Below, piece after piece: positions 34,778-42,406 of a stretch of DNA of 54,030 nucleotides. This DNA is from an uncultured Acidimicrobiales bacterium (GTDB lineage: Bacteria; Actinomycetota; Acidimicrobiia; Acidimicrobiales; UBA10347), in assembly GCA_937991435.1 (NCBI GenBank), contig CALKPY010000044.1:1-54030 (forward strand), in the 5' to 3' direction. Position 1 is the stretch's first letter. Each line of letters starts with the position of its first letter. The notes beneath the pieces were generated by a model that was not told the origin of the DNA, made no database searches, and saw only the letters and a list, made by a program, of their open reading frames with translations. The position numbers and the translations under genes are program-made.

Positions 34778-35104
34778 GTGACCGATGTGCAGGCAGCGCC
34801 AGTCTCAACTGCTGACCAACCCGAACGGCTCTTCAGCCAGTCAATGCTTATTTCGGGTATCCGTTGCACGCTCAGCTATGTCGTGTTTCCTTTTGTTGCC
34901 CCGGTTGTGGGCATTGCCTCGGGTATCGGTTCGACGATCGGATTGATCATTGGCGTGATTGCGATCGCTGCCAACGTCTTTAGCATCCGAAGGTTTCATC
35001 GAGCTGACCACCGGTACAAATGGCCAGTCACCGTGCTTAACGTCGGCATCATTGTGTTGCTGCTCGTTTTGCTGGTGGTCGATGCCAACAACCTGTTTGG
35101 CTAA
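34778..35104 (+). CDS. small membrane protein of unknown function
   Basis: The 108-residue product has three hydrophobic segments (ISGIRCTLSYVVFPFVAPVVG, a long Gly/Ile-rich span, and VGIIVLLLVLLVV) with a basic loop RRFHRADHRYKW between the second and third. I know no name for it; similar short proteins are common in actinomycetes. GTG start after TAGCGT. Its TAA overlaps the TAG of the facing MFS gene. Confidence 0.68.
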   Translation: MTDVQAAPVSTADQPERLFSQSMLISGIRCTLSYVVFPFVAPVVGIASGIGSTIGLIIGVIAIAANVFSIRRFHRADHRYKWPVTVLNVGIIVLLLVLLVVDANNLFG

Positions 35105-36360
35105 ACGCTCGAGCGAACCTGGCTTGCGTTGGGCGGTATCACGTCGCTGAATCGGTCGGTTTCACGCAGAGCCGGGAAGCCGAACCAAGCGATGCCGAGC
35201 ACGACAAGGGTGCCGACGCCGCCGATGACGATTGCGGGGCCGAGACCGAACAGGGCCGCGGTCGCCCCGGACTCGAAGGCGCCCAACTCATTGGAGCCAC
35301 CAATGAATATGTTTTCGACCGCGAGCACTCGTCCGCGCATCGCCTCGGGAGTTGCCAGCGGTACCAGGTTTGATCGGATGAACACGCTGATCTGATCGGC
35401 GGCGCTCAGTACGATCACGGCTGCTGCGGCGACCAGGTACGAGCGTGTCACGCCGAGCGCGATGGTGGCGAGTCCGAAAACACCGACGACGAGGAACAGG
35501 GTGCGTCCGGTGCGCCGCCGAAGCGGTCGTATCGACAGGGCGAGTGCTGTGAGGGCAGCCCCTGCTGCGATAGCCGCCCGCAACACACCCACGCCAAGAT
35601 CGACATCGGAGATGTCGAGCCGCTTCTCGACGATTGCAGGAAGTAGAGCCACCGCGCCGCCGAACAACACAGCGAACAAGTCGAGAGTAATTGCGCCAAG
35701 TACAACTGGGGTCTTTCGAATAAATCGCAATCCTTCGAACGCGTCAGTGAGTGCTTGGCGAGGTCCGCTGGCTGTCGACAGCTGATCGGTTCCCGAAGCC
35801 GGTACTCGGCTGAGCAGCACCATGGCAAGCACCTGGGCGCCGATGACGATCGCATACGGAAGCACATGCGACGCCTTGTTAGCGAATGCGCCCACGATGG
35901 GGCCGATGATGAGAGCCATCTGAAAGGTGAGTGATCGAAGCGCAACGATTCGTTCGATGGACTCTTGGGGTGCGAGGTCAATCGGCAGCGCTCGACCAGC
36001 CGGTGTTCCAACCGCCCTGCCAACGCCATACAGCGCGACGATGAGCAAGATCGGGCCCACAGATGTTGGCGATGTCGCGGCATAGATCAGCAATAGACCC
36101 GCCGCGACGCTGTCAATCAGTAGCCCGGCCCCATAAACCTTGCGGCGATCGAACTTGTCAGCGAGCGTGCCGGTGAACGGGGACAGAATGAGTATCGGTA
36201 CAAACTCGGCAACTCCGAGTAATCCAAGGTCAAGCTCTCGCGAGGTGATAGCGAAAACTTGCAAGCCGACGACCGTTAACAGTACTGATACTGAAAAGCT
36301 TCCCGCTGCCATTGCTGCCAGGAGCAAGCGGATTCTCGGCGGTACGTCGGCGAACTTCAC
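35101..36360 (-). CDS. MFS exporter (EntS-like, MFS_3)
   Basis: The 419-residue product has about twelve hydrophobic segments and the loop-2 motif of the major facilitator family in GTLADKFDRRKVYGAG. The whole pattern, including VPILILSPFTG, fits the EntS/MFS_3 group, which exports siderophores or drugs. It starts 17 bases after the SDR stop on the same strand, so it may belong to the mftD-SDR unit. The substrate is not visible. Confidence 0.85.
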   Translation of the reverse strand: MKFADVPPRIRLLLAAMAAGSFSVSVLLTVVGLQVFAITSRELDLGLLGVAEFVPILILSPFTGTLADKFDRRKVYGAGLLIDSVAAGLLLIYAATSPTSVGPILLIVALYGVGRAVGTPAGRALPIDLAPQESIERIVALRSLTFQMALIIGPIVGAFANKASHVLPYAIVIGAQVLAMVLLSRVPASGTDQLSTASGPRQALTDAFEGLRFIRKTPVVLGAITLDLFAVLFGGAVALLPAIVEKRLDISDVDLGVGVLRAAIAAGAALTALALSIRPLRRRTGRTLFLVVGVFGLATIALGVTRSYLVAAAAVIVLSAADQISVFIRSNLVPLATPEAMRGRVLAVENIFIGGSNELGAFESGATAALFGLGPAIVIGGVGTLVVLGIAWFGFPALRETDRFSDVIPPNASQVRSSV

Positions 36361-36376
36361 CGGGTGGCCTGACTGG

Positions 36377-37153
36377 TCAACGTGCTGTCATGCCATGGTC
36401 GGCGGCTATGACTGCTCCGGTGATTGCTGCAGACTCAGTGGAGCACAACCAGGCAACCGTGGTAGCGACTGACGCAGGGTCGACGAGCCGCTGGTCGATG
36501 TGGTGCTGGGCGAACTCCGACGCTGAGCTGAGGTTATAGATCGACGCGCTGTACTGAAGGAGCGCCGTATCGGTTGCCCCCGGCTGGACCACATTTGCGG
36601 TCACTCCGGTGCCTCCGAGATCTGCGGCCATTGAACGAACGAAGCTTTGGGTCGCCGCCTTGCTCGCGGCGTAGCCGGCGAGAAGTGGCGTGGCTTTGGT
36701 CGCTACTGATGACGACAGAGCAACGAATCGTGCCGATCGGGGAGTCGGCAAGCTGAGCATGGCGGGTATGGCTGCTCGCGCCAACTGGACCGTGCCGGTC
36801 AAGTTGACATCGAGCATGACCTGCCATGCCTCGTCGTTGGTCTGCCACGCGGCGTCGCCGCCGGCTATGACCCCTGCAGCGGCGACGGCTACGTCGACGC
36901 GTCCGTGGCGCTCAAGAGCAATGTTGACAGCGTGTTCGGTGGTCGCGGGGTCAGTAACGTCGCCGATGACATGTTGGGCCTGACAGTCCGCGACCACGGC
37001 TTCGAGATCTGCCGCCGACGCGAGTGGGTAGTCGAGTCGAGAGTCGTCGGAGCAGCGATCGACCAAAACGAGGTCATGGCCGGTTGTGAACAACGCACGT
37101 GCAATCGCAGCGCCAATGCCGCGTGCGGCACCGGTCACGATCGCGACGGGCAT
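36377..37153 (-). CDS. SDR oxidoreductase, mycofactocin-coupled type
   Basis: The 258-residue product has the nicotinamide site TGAARGIGAAIAR, the catalytic Ser in ALSSSVA and the YAASKAATQ motif. The insert between the first and second strand (DRCSDDSRLDYPLASAADLEAVV) matches mycofactocin-associated SDRs, which hold NAD tightly and pass electrons to mycofactocin. It overlaps the mftD stop by one base (TGATG), placing it in the mycofactocin operon. The alcohol it oxidises is unknown. Confidence 0.85.
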   Translation of the reverse strand: MPVAIVTGAARGIGAAIARALFTTGHDLVLVDRCSDDSRLDYPLASAADLEAVVADCQAQHVIGDVTDPATTEHAVNIALERHGRVDVAVAAAGVIAGGDAAWQTNDEAWQVMLDVNLTGTVQLARAAIPAMLSLPTPRSARFVALSSSVATKATPLLAGYAASKAATQSFVRSMAADLGGTGVTANVVQPGATDTALLQYSASIYNLSSASEFAQHHIDQRLVDPASVATTVAWLCSTESAAITGAVIAADHGMTAR

Positions 37154-38328
37154 CAAACTGGCGGAGCAGGCGGGCAGAACCCGGGCGGTACGACGACGTC
37201 AGCCATCGACAATTCGGCGATTGAACTCTTCCCCAGACCACGCATCGTGGCATCGATGCCGCCCCTGAGCACATCGAGCACATTCTCGACGCCGCCTTGT
37301 CCGTTGACTGCGAGACCCCACAGGTAGGCGCGCCCAATCAGTACCGCATCGGCGCCAAAAGCAAGAGCCTTGACCACGTCGCTGCCCCGTCGAATACCGC
37401 CGTCCATCAAGACCTGACATTGCCCAGCGACTGCCTCGACCACCTCAGGAAGTACCCGAATCGGGGCAGGGGAACTGTCGACATTGTTGCCGCCGTGATT
37501 CGAGACTGAGATCGCAGTGGCGCCCGCGTCGATCGCTCGACGCGCTTCGTCGCCCCGGCCGATGCCCTTTACCATGAACTGGCCGTCCCACTCCGCGGCA
37601 AGCCCGGCAATGTCTTGCCATGTCGGCGGCGGGGTTCCCATCCAAGCACCGTACGCCTCGAAGAACCCCGGGACAGGATCGCCGCCGGTCGGGAAGTTCG
37701 GCACACCAAGGTCAGGAAGCGAACGGTTCTTCGCCCAACTCATCAGCCACTTGGGTCGGGTGATGACATCGGGAGCATGTTCGATCATTGTTTTCAGGTC
37801 GATCTTTTCAGGGATCGAGGGGCTTCCCCAGTCGCGACCATGCGAGAAAGACCAGTCGAGCGTGAGTATCAGGCCGGCGGCGCCGGCAGCCTTGGCTCGT
37901 TCCATCCGAGCGCTCATCGAGTCGCGATCGCCAGCCCAGTAGATCTGGAAGAACGTCTGAGCGTTCGCCTCAATCACCTCTTCGAGCGGCTTGCTTCCAA
38001 ATGAGCTGAGCCCCATAGGCACGCCTCGAGCCGCGGTTGCTCTGCCTACGGCTACTTCGCCGTCAGGATGCACAGCTTGCACTCCGGTGGGAGAGATCAT
38101 GACAGGCATCGACGAGGGTTGTCCCATGATCGTCGTCGACATTTCGCATCCAGCCGACTGTCCTGCAGCAACCGGTCGCAAGCCCAGCTCATCAAAGGCG
38201 CTCAGGTTGTCGGCTGCAGACACTCCAGCCTCAGCGCCCGCAACGATCGCACCAAATACCGAGCGAGGCAGGCGCTTCTTCGCGCGTGCTTTGGCTACAG
38301 CGACACTTTCAAACCATTCATTTGCCAC
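37153..38328 (-). CDS. mftD: pre-mycofactocin synthase MftD (FMN enzyme)
   Basis: The 391-residue product belongs to the FMN-dependent alpha-hydroxy-acid oxidase family. It has SPTGVQAVHPDGEVAVGRA, QIYWAGDRD, the lysine in FMVKGIGRGDEARRA, the catalytic SNHGGNNVD and MDGGIRRGSDVVKALAFGAD. MftD oxidises AHDP to pre-mycofactocin, the alpha-keto amide form. The GTG at 38328 follows a TAGGCT box six bases away. The SDR gene follows with an overlap. It is divergent from mftE. Confidence 0.92.
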   Translation of the reverse strand: MANEWFESVAVAKARAKKRLPRSVFGAIVAGAEAGVSAADNLSAFDELGLRPVAAGQSAGCEMSTTIMGQPSSMPVMISPTGVQAVHPDGEVAVGRATAARGVPMGLSSFGSKPLEEVIEANAQTFFQIYWAGDRDSMSARMERAKAAGAAGLILTLDWSFSHGRDWGSPSIPEKIDLKTMIEHAPDVITRPKWLMSWAKNRSLPDLGVPNFPTGGDPVPGFFEAYGAWMGTPPPTWQDIAGLAAEWDGQFMVKGIGRGDEARRAIDAGATAISVSNHGGNNVDSSPAPIRVLPEVVEAVAGQCQVLMDGGIRRGSDVVKALAFGADAVLIGRAYLWGLAVNGQGGVENVLDVLRGGIDATMRGLGKSSIAELSMADVVVPPGFCPPAPPV

Positions 38329-38334
38329 GGGCAG

Positions 38335-38340
38335 AGCCTA
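38335..38340 (-). promoter_or_regulatory. -10 box of a leaderless transcript (mftD)
   Basis: TAGGCT on the minus strand, six bases ahead of GTG 38328. It drives mftD-SDR and possibly the MFS gene, away from mftE. Confidence 0.55.
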
Positions 38341-38408
38341 CGGCTGACCTCGGGCCAGCCCGCCACAGGCAGGTCGGCGGTGTGCAAATGTCTGTGGTCT
38401 GCGGCGGC

Positions 38409-38414
38409 TAGCGT
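38409..38414 (+). promoter_or_regulatory. -10 box of a leaderless transcript (mftE)
   Basis: TAGCGT lies seven bases ahead of GTG 38422. The 93-base gap between mftD and mftE holds both boxes, divergent. Confidence 0.55.
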
Positions 38415-38421
38415 TTGCTCT

Positions 38422-39102
38422 GTGAGCATAGAACCGCCGCTGCTTGCCAACATGGTGTCGCCGCAGGTCGCGCCAGCGTTGCTCGTTGTGCCGCTTGGTT
38501 CGACCGAGCAACACGGGCCGCACTTGCCCCTGAGTACCGACACGGTTATCGCAGAGGAGCTTGCGGCTCGGGCTGCGTCGGCGGTTGCTGGTGTCACGGT
38601 TGCTCCCGTCTTGGCCTTTGGAGCGAGCGGAGAGCACCGCGGCTTCGCCGGCACCTTGTCGATAGGCACCGAGGCGTTGCGCTCGGTGATTGTTGAACTT
38701 GGCCGGTCTGCTGATCACTTCTCGGGGGTGGTCTTCGTGAACGGCCACGGAGGAAATCACACTGCTGTGACACAGGCCATCGCCGTGCTTCAGTCAGAAC
38801 AACGCAACGTGCATGCGTGGTGGCCGCGTGTTGTCGACGGTGACGCGCATGCCGGCAGAACAGAAACCTCGCTACTGATGTTCTTGCGACCTCATCAGGT
38901 GCGAACGGAACTCGCCGAGCCAGGCGACACGCGGCCACTCGGACAGATCGAGGCGCGGCTGCGCGAAGGGGGAGTGGCGTCGGTCAGTGCCAATGGCGTG
39001 CTCGGCGACCCAGCTGGCGCATCTGTCGCTCATGGCGAGCAGCTAATGCACGATCTTGTCGACGACTTGGTGCGGCTATTGAACAATCTCGTCGAGCTCT
39101 GA
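38422..39102 (+). CDS. mftE: mycofactocin peptidase MftE (creatininase family)
   Basis: The 226-residue product fits creatininase-like peptidases: LVVPLGSTEQHGPHLPLSTDT with Glu and His metal ligands, ASGEHRGFAGTLSIG, VFVNGHGGN, and DAHAGRTETS. MftE releases the C-terminal Val-Tyr dipeptide product from the modified MftA. GTG at 38422 is taken as the start since TAGCGT lies seven bases ahead; the open frame is much longer but without homology. It is alone on the plus strand between mftC and mftD, not in line with them as in mycobacteria. Confidence 0.9.
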   Translation: MSIEPPLLANMVSPQVAPALLVVPLGSTEQHGPHLPLSTDTVIAEELAARAASAVAGVTVAPVLAFGASGEHRGFAGTLSIGTEALRSVIVELGRSADHFSGVVFVNGHGGNHTAVTQAIAVLQSEQRNVHAWWPRVVDGDAHAGRTETSLLMFLRPHQVRTELAEPGDTRPLGQIEARLREGGVASVSANGVLGDPAGASVAHGEQLMHDLVDDLVRLLNNLVEL

Positions 39103-39124
39103 GTTCCAGAGGTCGATCAGGCGA

Positions 39125-40255
39125 TCACTGTTTGACGGTAATGCGTACGGGGCGAGAGTGGTCCTGCGAAGGAGCCGGGACGTTGCCGCTTGCCGCGGCT
39201 ACAGCCTCGTCTGCGTGACCAAGCACGCAGTCTGGATCGGGACCATCAAGCGGGATACCAGTGAAGAACTTTGCTGCCATGCACCCGCCTCCACATTCGT
39301 CGTACGAGCCGCACGATGCGCATGCTCCGGCGCTATCCGGTTCACGCAGCGACGTGAACAACTCGGACTCGCGCCACACGTGGGCGAACCCGCCGTCGTC
39401 GCGAACGTTGCCCGCTTTGAACTGGTCATGGATCACAAACGGACACGCGTACACGTCGCCGATTGGATCGATCAAGCACACGATTCGGCCAGCGCCACAC
39501 AGGTTGAGACCCGGAAGCGATTCGCCTGTTGACGAACCGAGCGCGTTGAGATGAAAGAACGAATCACCGGTGAGCACGTCGGGGTGATCGAGGATCCAAC
39601 GGAAGATCTGTTGCTGCTGCGGGTTGGTGAGCCGTAGATCTTGGTAACTGTCGACCCCGCGACCTGACGGGCGGAGCCTGGTTACTCGGAGTTGCGCCCC
39701 GTACTCATCAGCCATGCGCTTGTAGTCGTCAAGCTGGTCCACATTGTGGCGAGTGGCCACGATGCTGATTTTGAATTCGCCAAAGTTGCTCGCCGCAAGA
39801 TTGTCCATCGCCGCGCGGGCGGCCTTCCAGCTACCCGGACCTCGCACAGCGTCGTTCGTTGATTCGTCGAATCCGTCGAGGCTGATTTGTATGTCTAGTA
39901 GATCAGTAGCAGCAAGACGCTCCGCTGCCGGCTTGTCGATGTAGTACCCATTGGTCGAAAACTTGACACCCACATTTCGGCTGGTTGCATGATCGATGAT
40001 CTCAAAGAAGTCCTTACGAATCATTGGCTCGCCGCCGCCGACATTGATGTAGAAGACACTCAGATCTGCCAGCTGATCTACGACACTGATCGCTTCAGCC
40101 GTTGATAGCTCCTTTGGGTCGCGTCTGCCAGAAGAACTCAGGCAATGAACACACGCGAGGTTGCATGCATAGGTGAGTTCCCATGTGAGACAGATCGGGG
40201 CGTCGAGTCCGCCCTTGAGCTGTTCGACGAGAGGCGGCACGTTGGTGGTGGTCAT
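39125..40255 (-). CDS. mftC: mycofactocin radical SAM maturase MftC
   Basis: The 376-residue product has the radical SAM cluster CNLACVHC (Cys31, 35, 38) and a C-terminal SPASM region rich in Cys (CGAGRIVC, YACPF, CASCGSYDECGGGC, DPDCVLG) for auxiliary Fe-S clusters. MftC oxidatively decarboxylates the last Tyr of MftA and then cross-links it to Val. The start ATG overlaps the mftB stop (ATGA). It converges with mftE, 22 bases apart. Confidence 0.95.
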   Translation of the reverse strand: MTTTNVPPLVEQLKGGLDAPICLTWELTYACNLACVHCLSSSGRRDPKELSTAEAISVVDQLADLSVFYINVGGGEPMIRKDFFEIIDHATSRNVGVKFSTNGYYIDKPAAERLAATDLLDIQISLDGFDESTNDAVRGPGSWKAARAAMDNLAASNFGEFKISIVATRHNVDQLDDYKRMADEYGAQLRVTRLRPSGRGVDSYQDLRLTNPQQQQIFRWILDHPDVLTGDSFFHLNALGSSTGESLPGLNLCGAGRIVCLIDPIGDVYACPFVIHDQFKAGNVRDDGGFAHVWRESELFTSLREPDSAGACASCGSYDECGGGCMAAKFFTGIPLDGPDPDCVLGHADEAVAAASGNVPAPSQDHSRPVRITVKQ

Positions 40256-40602
40256 GTGAAGACTCCTGTCGGTGAGGCCAGTTCGATCACACCCGCTTCG
40301 GCGAGCGATGCGAGGGCGAGCTGGTGGCTTCGTCGTGTGCGTTGGTCAGCTGGCTGGATAATCGCTTCGATTGCGCTATCGGCCGAGCCATGCTCGACCA
40401 ACGCTTCGACAAGGTCGACCAGCGCTGTCGACTTGAGGAACACAAGCCTGCGCGTGTCGAAGTGATACGCCAACGCGCCAAACGGCTCGGGTCGAAGTCC
40501 GATTTTCGCACTGCGTTTCCAGGGCTTCGTGCTGTCGAAACGCGATGGATCGTCAGAACAGCCGCCCGATGCGGTCGAGTTGACGGAGGGAACAACTGCC
40601 AA
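40252..40602 (-). CDS. mftB: mycofactocin peptide chaperone MftB
   Basis: The 116-residue product has the MftB core LRPEPFGALAYHFDTRRLVFLKS, then a winged-helix-like tail ending ALASLAEAGVIEL. MftB is a RiPP recognition element that binds MftA and hands it to MftC. The only plausible start is TTG 40602, two bases after the mftA stop, giving a slightly long N-terminus; no ATG or GTG is in frame before the core. ATGA overlap with mftC. Confidence 0.88.
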   Translation of the reverse strand: MAVVPSVNSTASGGCSDDPSRFDSTKPWKRSAKIGLRPEPFGALAYHFDTRRLVFLKSTALVDLVEALVEHGSADSAIEAIIQPADQRTRRSHQLALASLAEAGVIELASPTGVFT

Positions 40603-40604
40603 GT

Positions 40605-40748
40605 TCAGTACACACCGCACATGCCGTCGATGGAGATCTCCTCGACAAGCAGCTCTTCGATCACAAGATTTTGCTCGGTCGCCGACGTCGCATCGGCGGT
40701 CTCGGTGGACTCGCGGATCTCGGTTGGGTCGGTGTTTTCTGGTTCCAT
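40605..40748 (-). CDS. mftA: mycofactocin precursor peptide MftA
   Basis: The 47-residue peptide starts EPENTDPTEIRES and ends IDGMCGVY, with the exact Val-Tyr end that is decarboxylated and cross-linked into the redox core. LVIEELLVEEISIDGM before it is the conserved leader part. It is the substrate of MftB/MftC/MftE. The ATG at 40748 follows GTGGGGGCG, a usable ribosome site. The last residues and the place directly upstream of mftB leave no doubt. Confidence 0.96.
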   Translation of the reverse strand: MEPENTDPTEIRESTETADATSATEQNLVIEELLVEEISIDGMCGVY

Positions 40749-40885
40749 GACGCCCCCACGGTGGCTTTGTCGGCTCTGTGTTGTGTAACGCGGTCTGGGT
40801 CGTTTGATTCCAGCGGCGCAGCAGGGCCAACGTTACCGCGGAGACGATCTGGCAACGTCAACGTGAGATCGCTACGTTTGTCTCG
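40749..40885. other. divergent mftA/mftF intergenic region
   Basis: This 137-base gap should hold the promoters for mftABC (minus) and mftF (plus). A short inverted pair GTAACG / CGTTAC lies about 50 bases apart; whether it is an operator is unclear. No mftR-type TetR gene is in the window. The mftF -10 box (40873-40878) is listed apart; I could not settle the mftA -10. Confidence 0.4.
40873..40878 (+). promoter_or_regulatory. -10 box of a leaderless transcript (mftF)
   Basis: TACGTT lies seven bases ahead of GTG 40886, which favours that codon over the ATG at 40889. Confidence 0.5.
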
Positions 40886-42298
40886 GTGATGCACGGGTGC
40901 CGCTTCCGCTTGGACTCTGGCGTGCGTCGACTCACAAATGGCATGACCCTCATCGGCGGCTCGCCAGTGCGGGTGGTCCGATTGTCTGCCGCCGGCGCCG
41001 CTCTACTCGATCGGTTATGCGTCGGAGATGACCTCACCCCAGTAGCGGAACTGAAAGATGGCGAACAGGTCCTCGTGAATCGACTTCTGGCGGCAGGTGT
41101 CATTCATCCATGCGCGCTTCCCGGCGGATTTGACACGTGCGGGGTTGTCGTGCCGGTGCTAGACGATCACGAAGGTTTGGCACAGCTGCTCGAATCGCTT
41201 CGGACATTTTCTGATATGGAAATTGCAGTTGTCGATGATGGGTCTCACAATGCTGACGCCGTAGCAGCGATCGTCTCGTTTTGGTCAGCGACTCTGCTTC
41301 GGCTCGACGTGAACAGCGGGCCAGCGACAGCCCGCAATGTCGGTTGGAAGCATCTCGAAACGCTTGGCCTCGACCGCGTTGTATTTATTGATGCTGATGT
41401 CTTGGTAAACAGCGAACCTTTGGCGAAGTTGGCTGGATTGCTGAATGATCCACGGGTGGGTGCTGCCGCTCCGCGTGTGAGAAGCGCCACTGGGCAAGGA
41501 CCCGTTGCTGCCTATGAGCGTGTCGCTAGTGCGTTGGACCTCGGCAGCGAGTCGGCCAATGTGCAGCCTGGCTCACGAGTGTCGTATGTGCCGTCGGCAT
41601 GTCTCGCTATGGAAATCCCTGCTTTGCGTGAGATCGGAGGATTCGACGAGGAAATGCGCGTCGGCGAAGACGTCGACCTTGTTTGGCGGCTGCTGCGAGA
41701 CACCGACTGGTCAGTCCGCTTCCTCGGTGAGACATCGGTCCTGCACCGGCCACGCGGATCAATCAGAGCCTTCGCGAAACAACGATTCAGCTATGGCCGC
41801 AGCGCTGCGGACCTAGGCAAGCGGCATCCCGCGGCCGTCATGGCGCTCGAGATATCGCCATTGAACCTGGCAGTGTTTGGTGCACCGATTGTTCTTGGGC
41901 GCCGCGGGTTCTGGATTTCCGCAGCTGCAGCACTCAAGCAATTCTGGTCGACACGGTCGTCCCTAGCCGCATTCGTCGACGCGCCCGATCCCGAGGCGCT
42001 CAGACTCGTCGCTCGTGGCATTTCGGGCACATGTCGATGGGTTCTTGATGCCGTAGCCAGGGCGTGGTTGTTACCTCTGTTGGTGGTTGGCGCCCAAGGT
42101 CGCGGACGATGGCTGCTTGCGGCATCTCTCCTGGGCCGACCTATCCGACGGTGGCTCGGTTCCGAGCGGACACACGACGTTGGTCGTTTCGTGGCGTTGA
42201 GCTTGGTCGACGATGTCGCCTACCTTTTTGGAACACTGTCGGGGGCGATAGAGCGCCGTACCACTCGACCGCTGCGAGTCCGTCTGCGCCGTACGTAA
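40886..42298 (+). CDS. mftF: mycofactocin glycosyltransferase MftF
   Basis: The 470-residue product has the small N-terminal domain typical of MftF (LTNGMTLIGGSPVRVVRLS) and then a GT2 domain: CGVVVPVLDDHEGLAQLL, IAVVDDGSHN, NSGPATARNVG, VFIDADVLV and GFDEEMRVGEDVDLVWRL. MftF adds a beta-1,4-glucose chain to pre-mycofactocin. The C-terminal third has hydrophobic stretches. GTG 40886 or ATG 40889. It is divergent from mftABC and faces the HD-GYP genes. Confidence 0.9.
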   Translation: MMHGCRFRLDSGVRRLTNGMTLIGGSPVRVVRLSAAGAALLDRLCVGDDLTPVAELKDGEQVLVNRLLAAGVIHPCALPGGFDTCGVVVPVLDDHEGLAQLLESLRTFSDMEIAVVDDGSHNADAVAAIVSFWSATLLRLDVNSGPATARNVGWKHLETLGLDRVVFIDADVLVNSEPLAKLAGLLNDPRVGAAAPRVRSATGQGPVAAYERVASALDLGSESANVQPGSRVSYVPSACLAMEIPALREIGGFDEEMRVGEDVDLVWRLLRDTDWSVRFLGETSVLHRPRGSIRAFAKQRFSYGRSAADLGKRHPAAVMALEISPLNLAVFGAPIVLGRRGFWISAAAALKQFWSTRSSLAAFVDAPDPEALRLVARGISGTCRWVLDAVARAWLLPLLVVGAQGRGRWLLAASLLGRPIRRWLGSERTHDVGRFVALSLVDDVAYLFGTLSGAIERRTTRPLRVRLRRT

Positions 42299-42406
42299 CT
42301 GCAGGATTTTGACCGAAATAGATCAGCTGGCCCGTTCTGGGTATTGAGGGGACGCAGATGCGATTAAAGCGCACGGGTTGTGGCTGCCTGTATACGCTCT
42401 GGGGTC

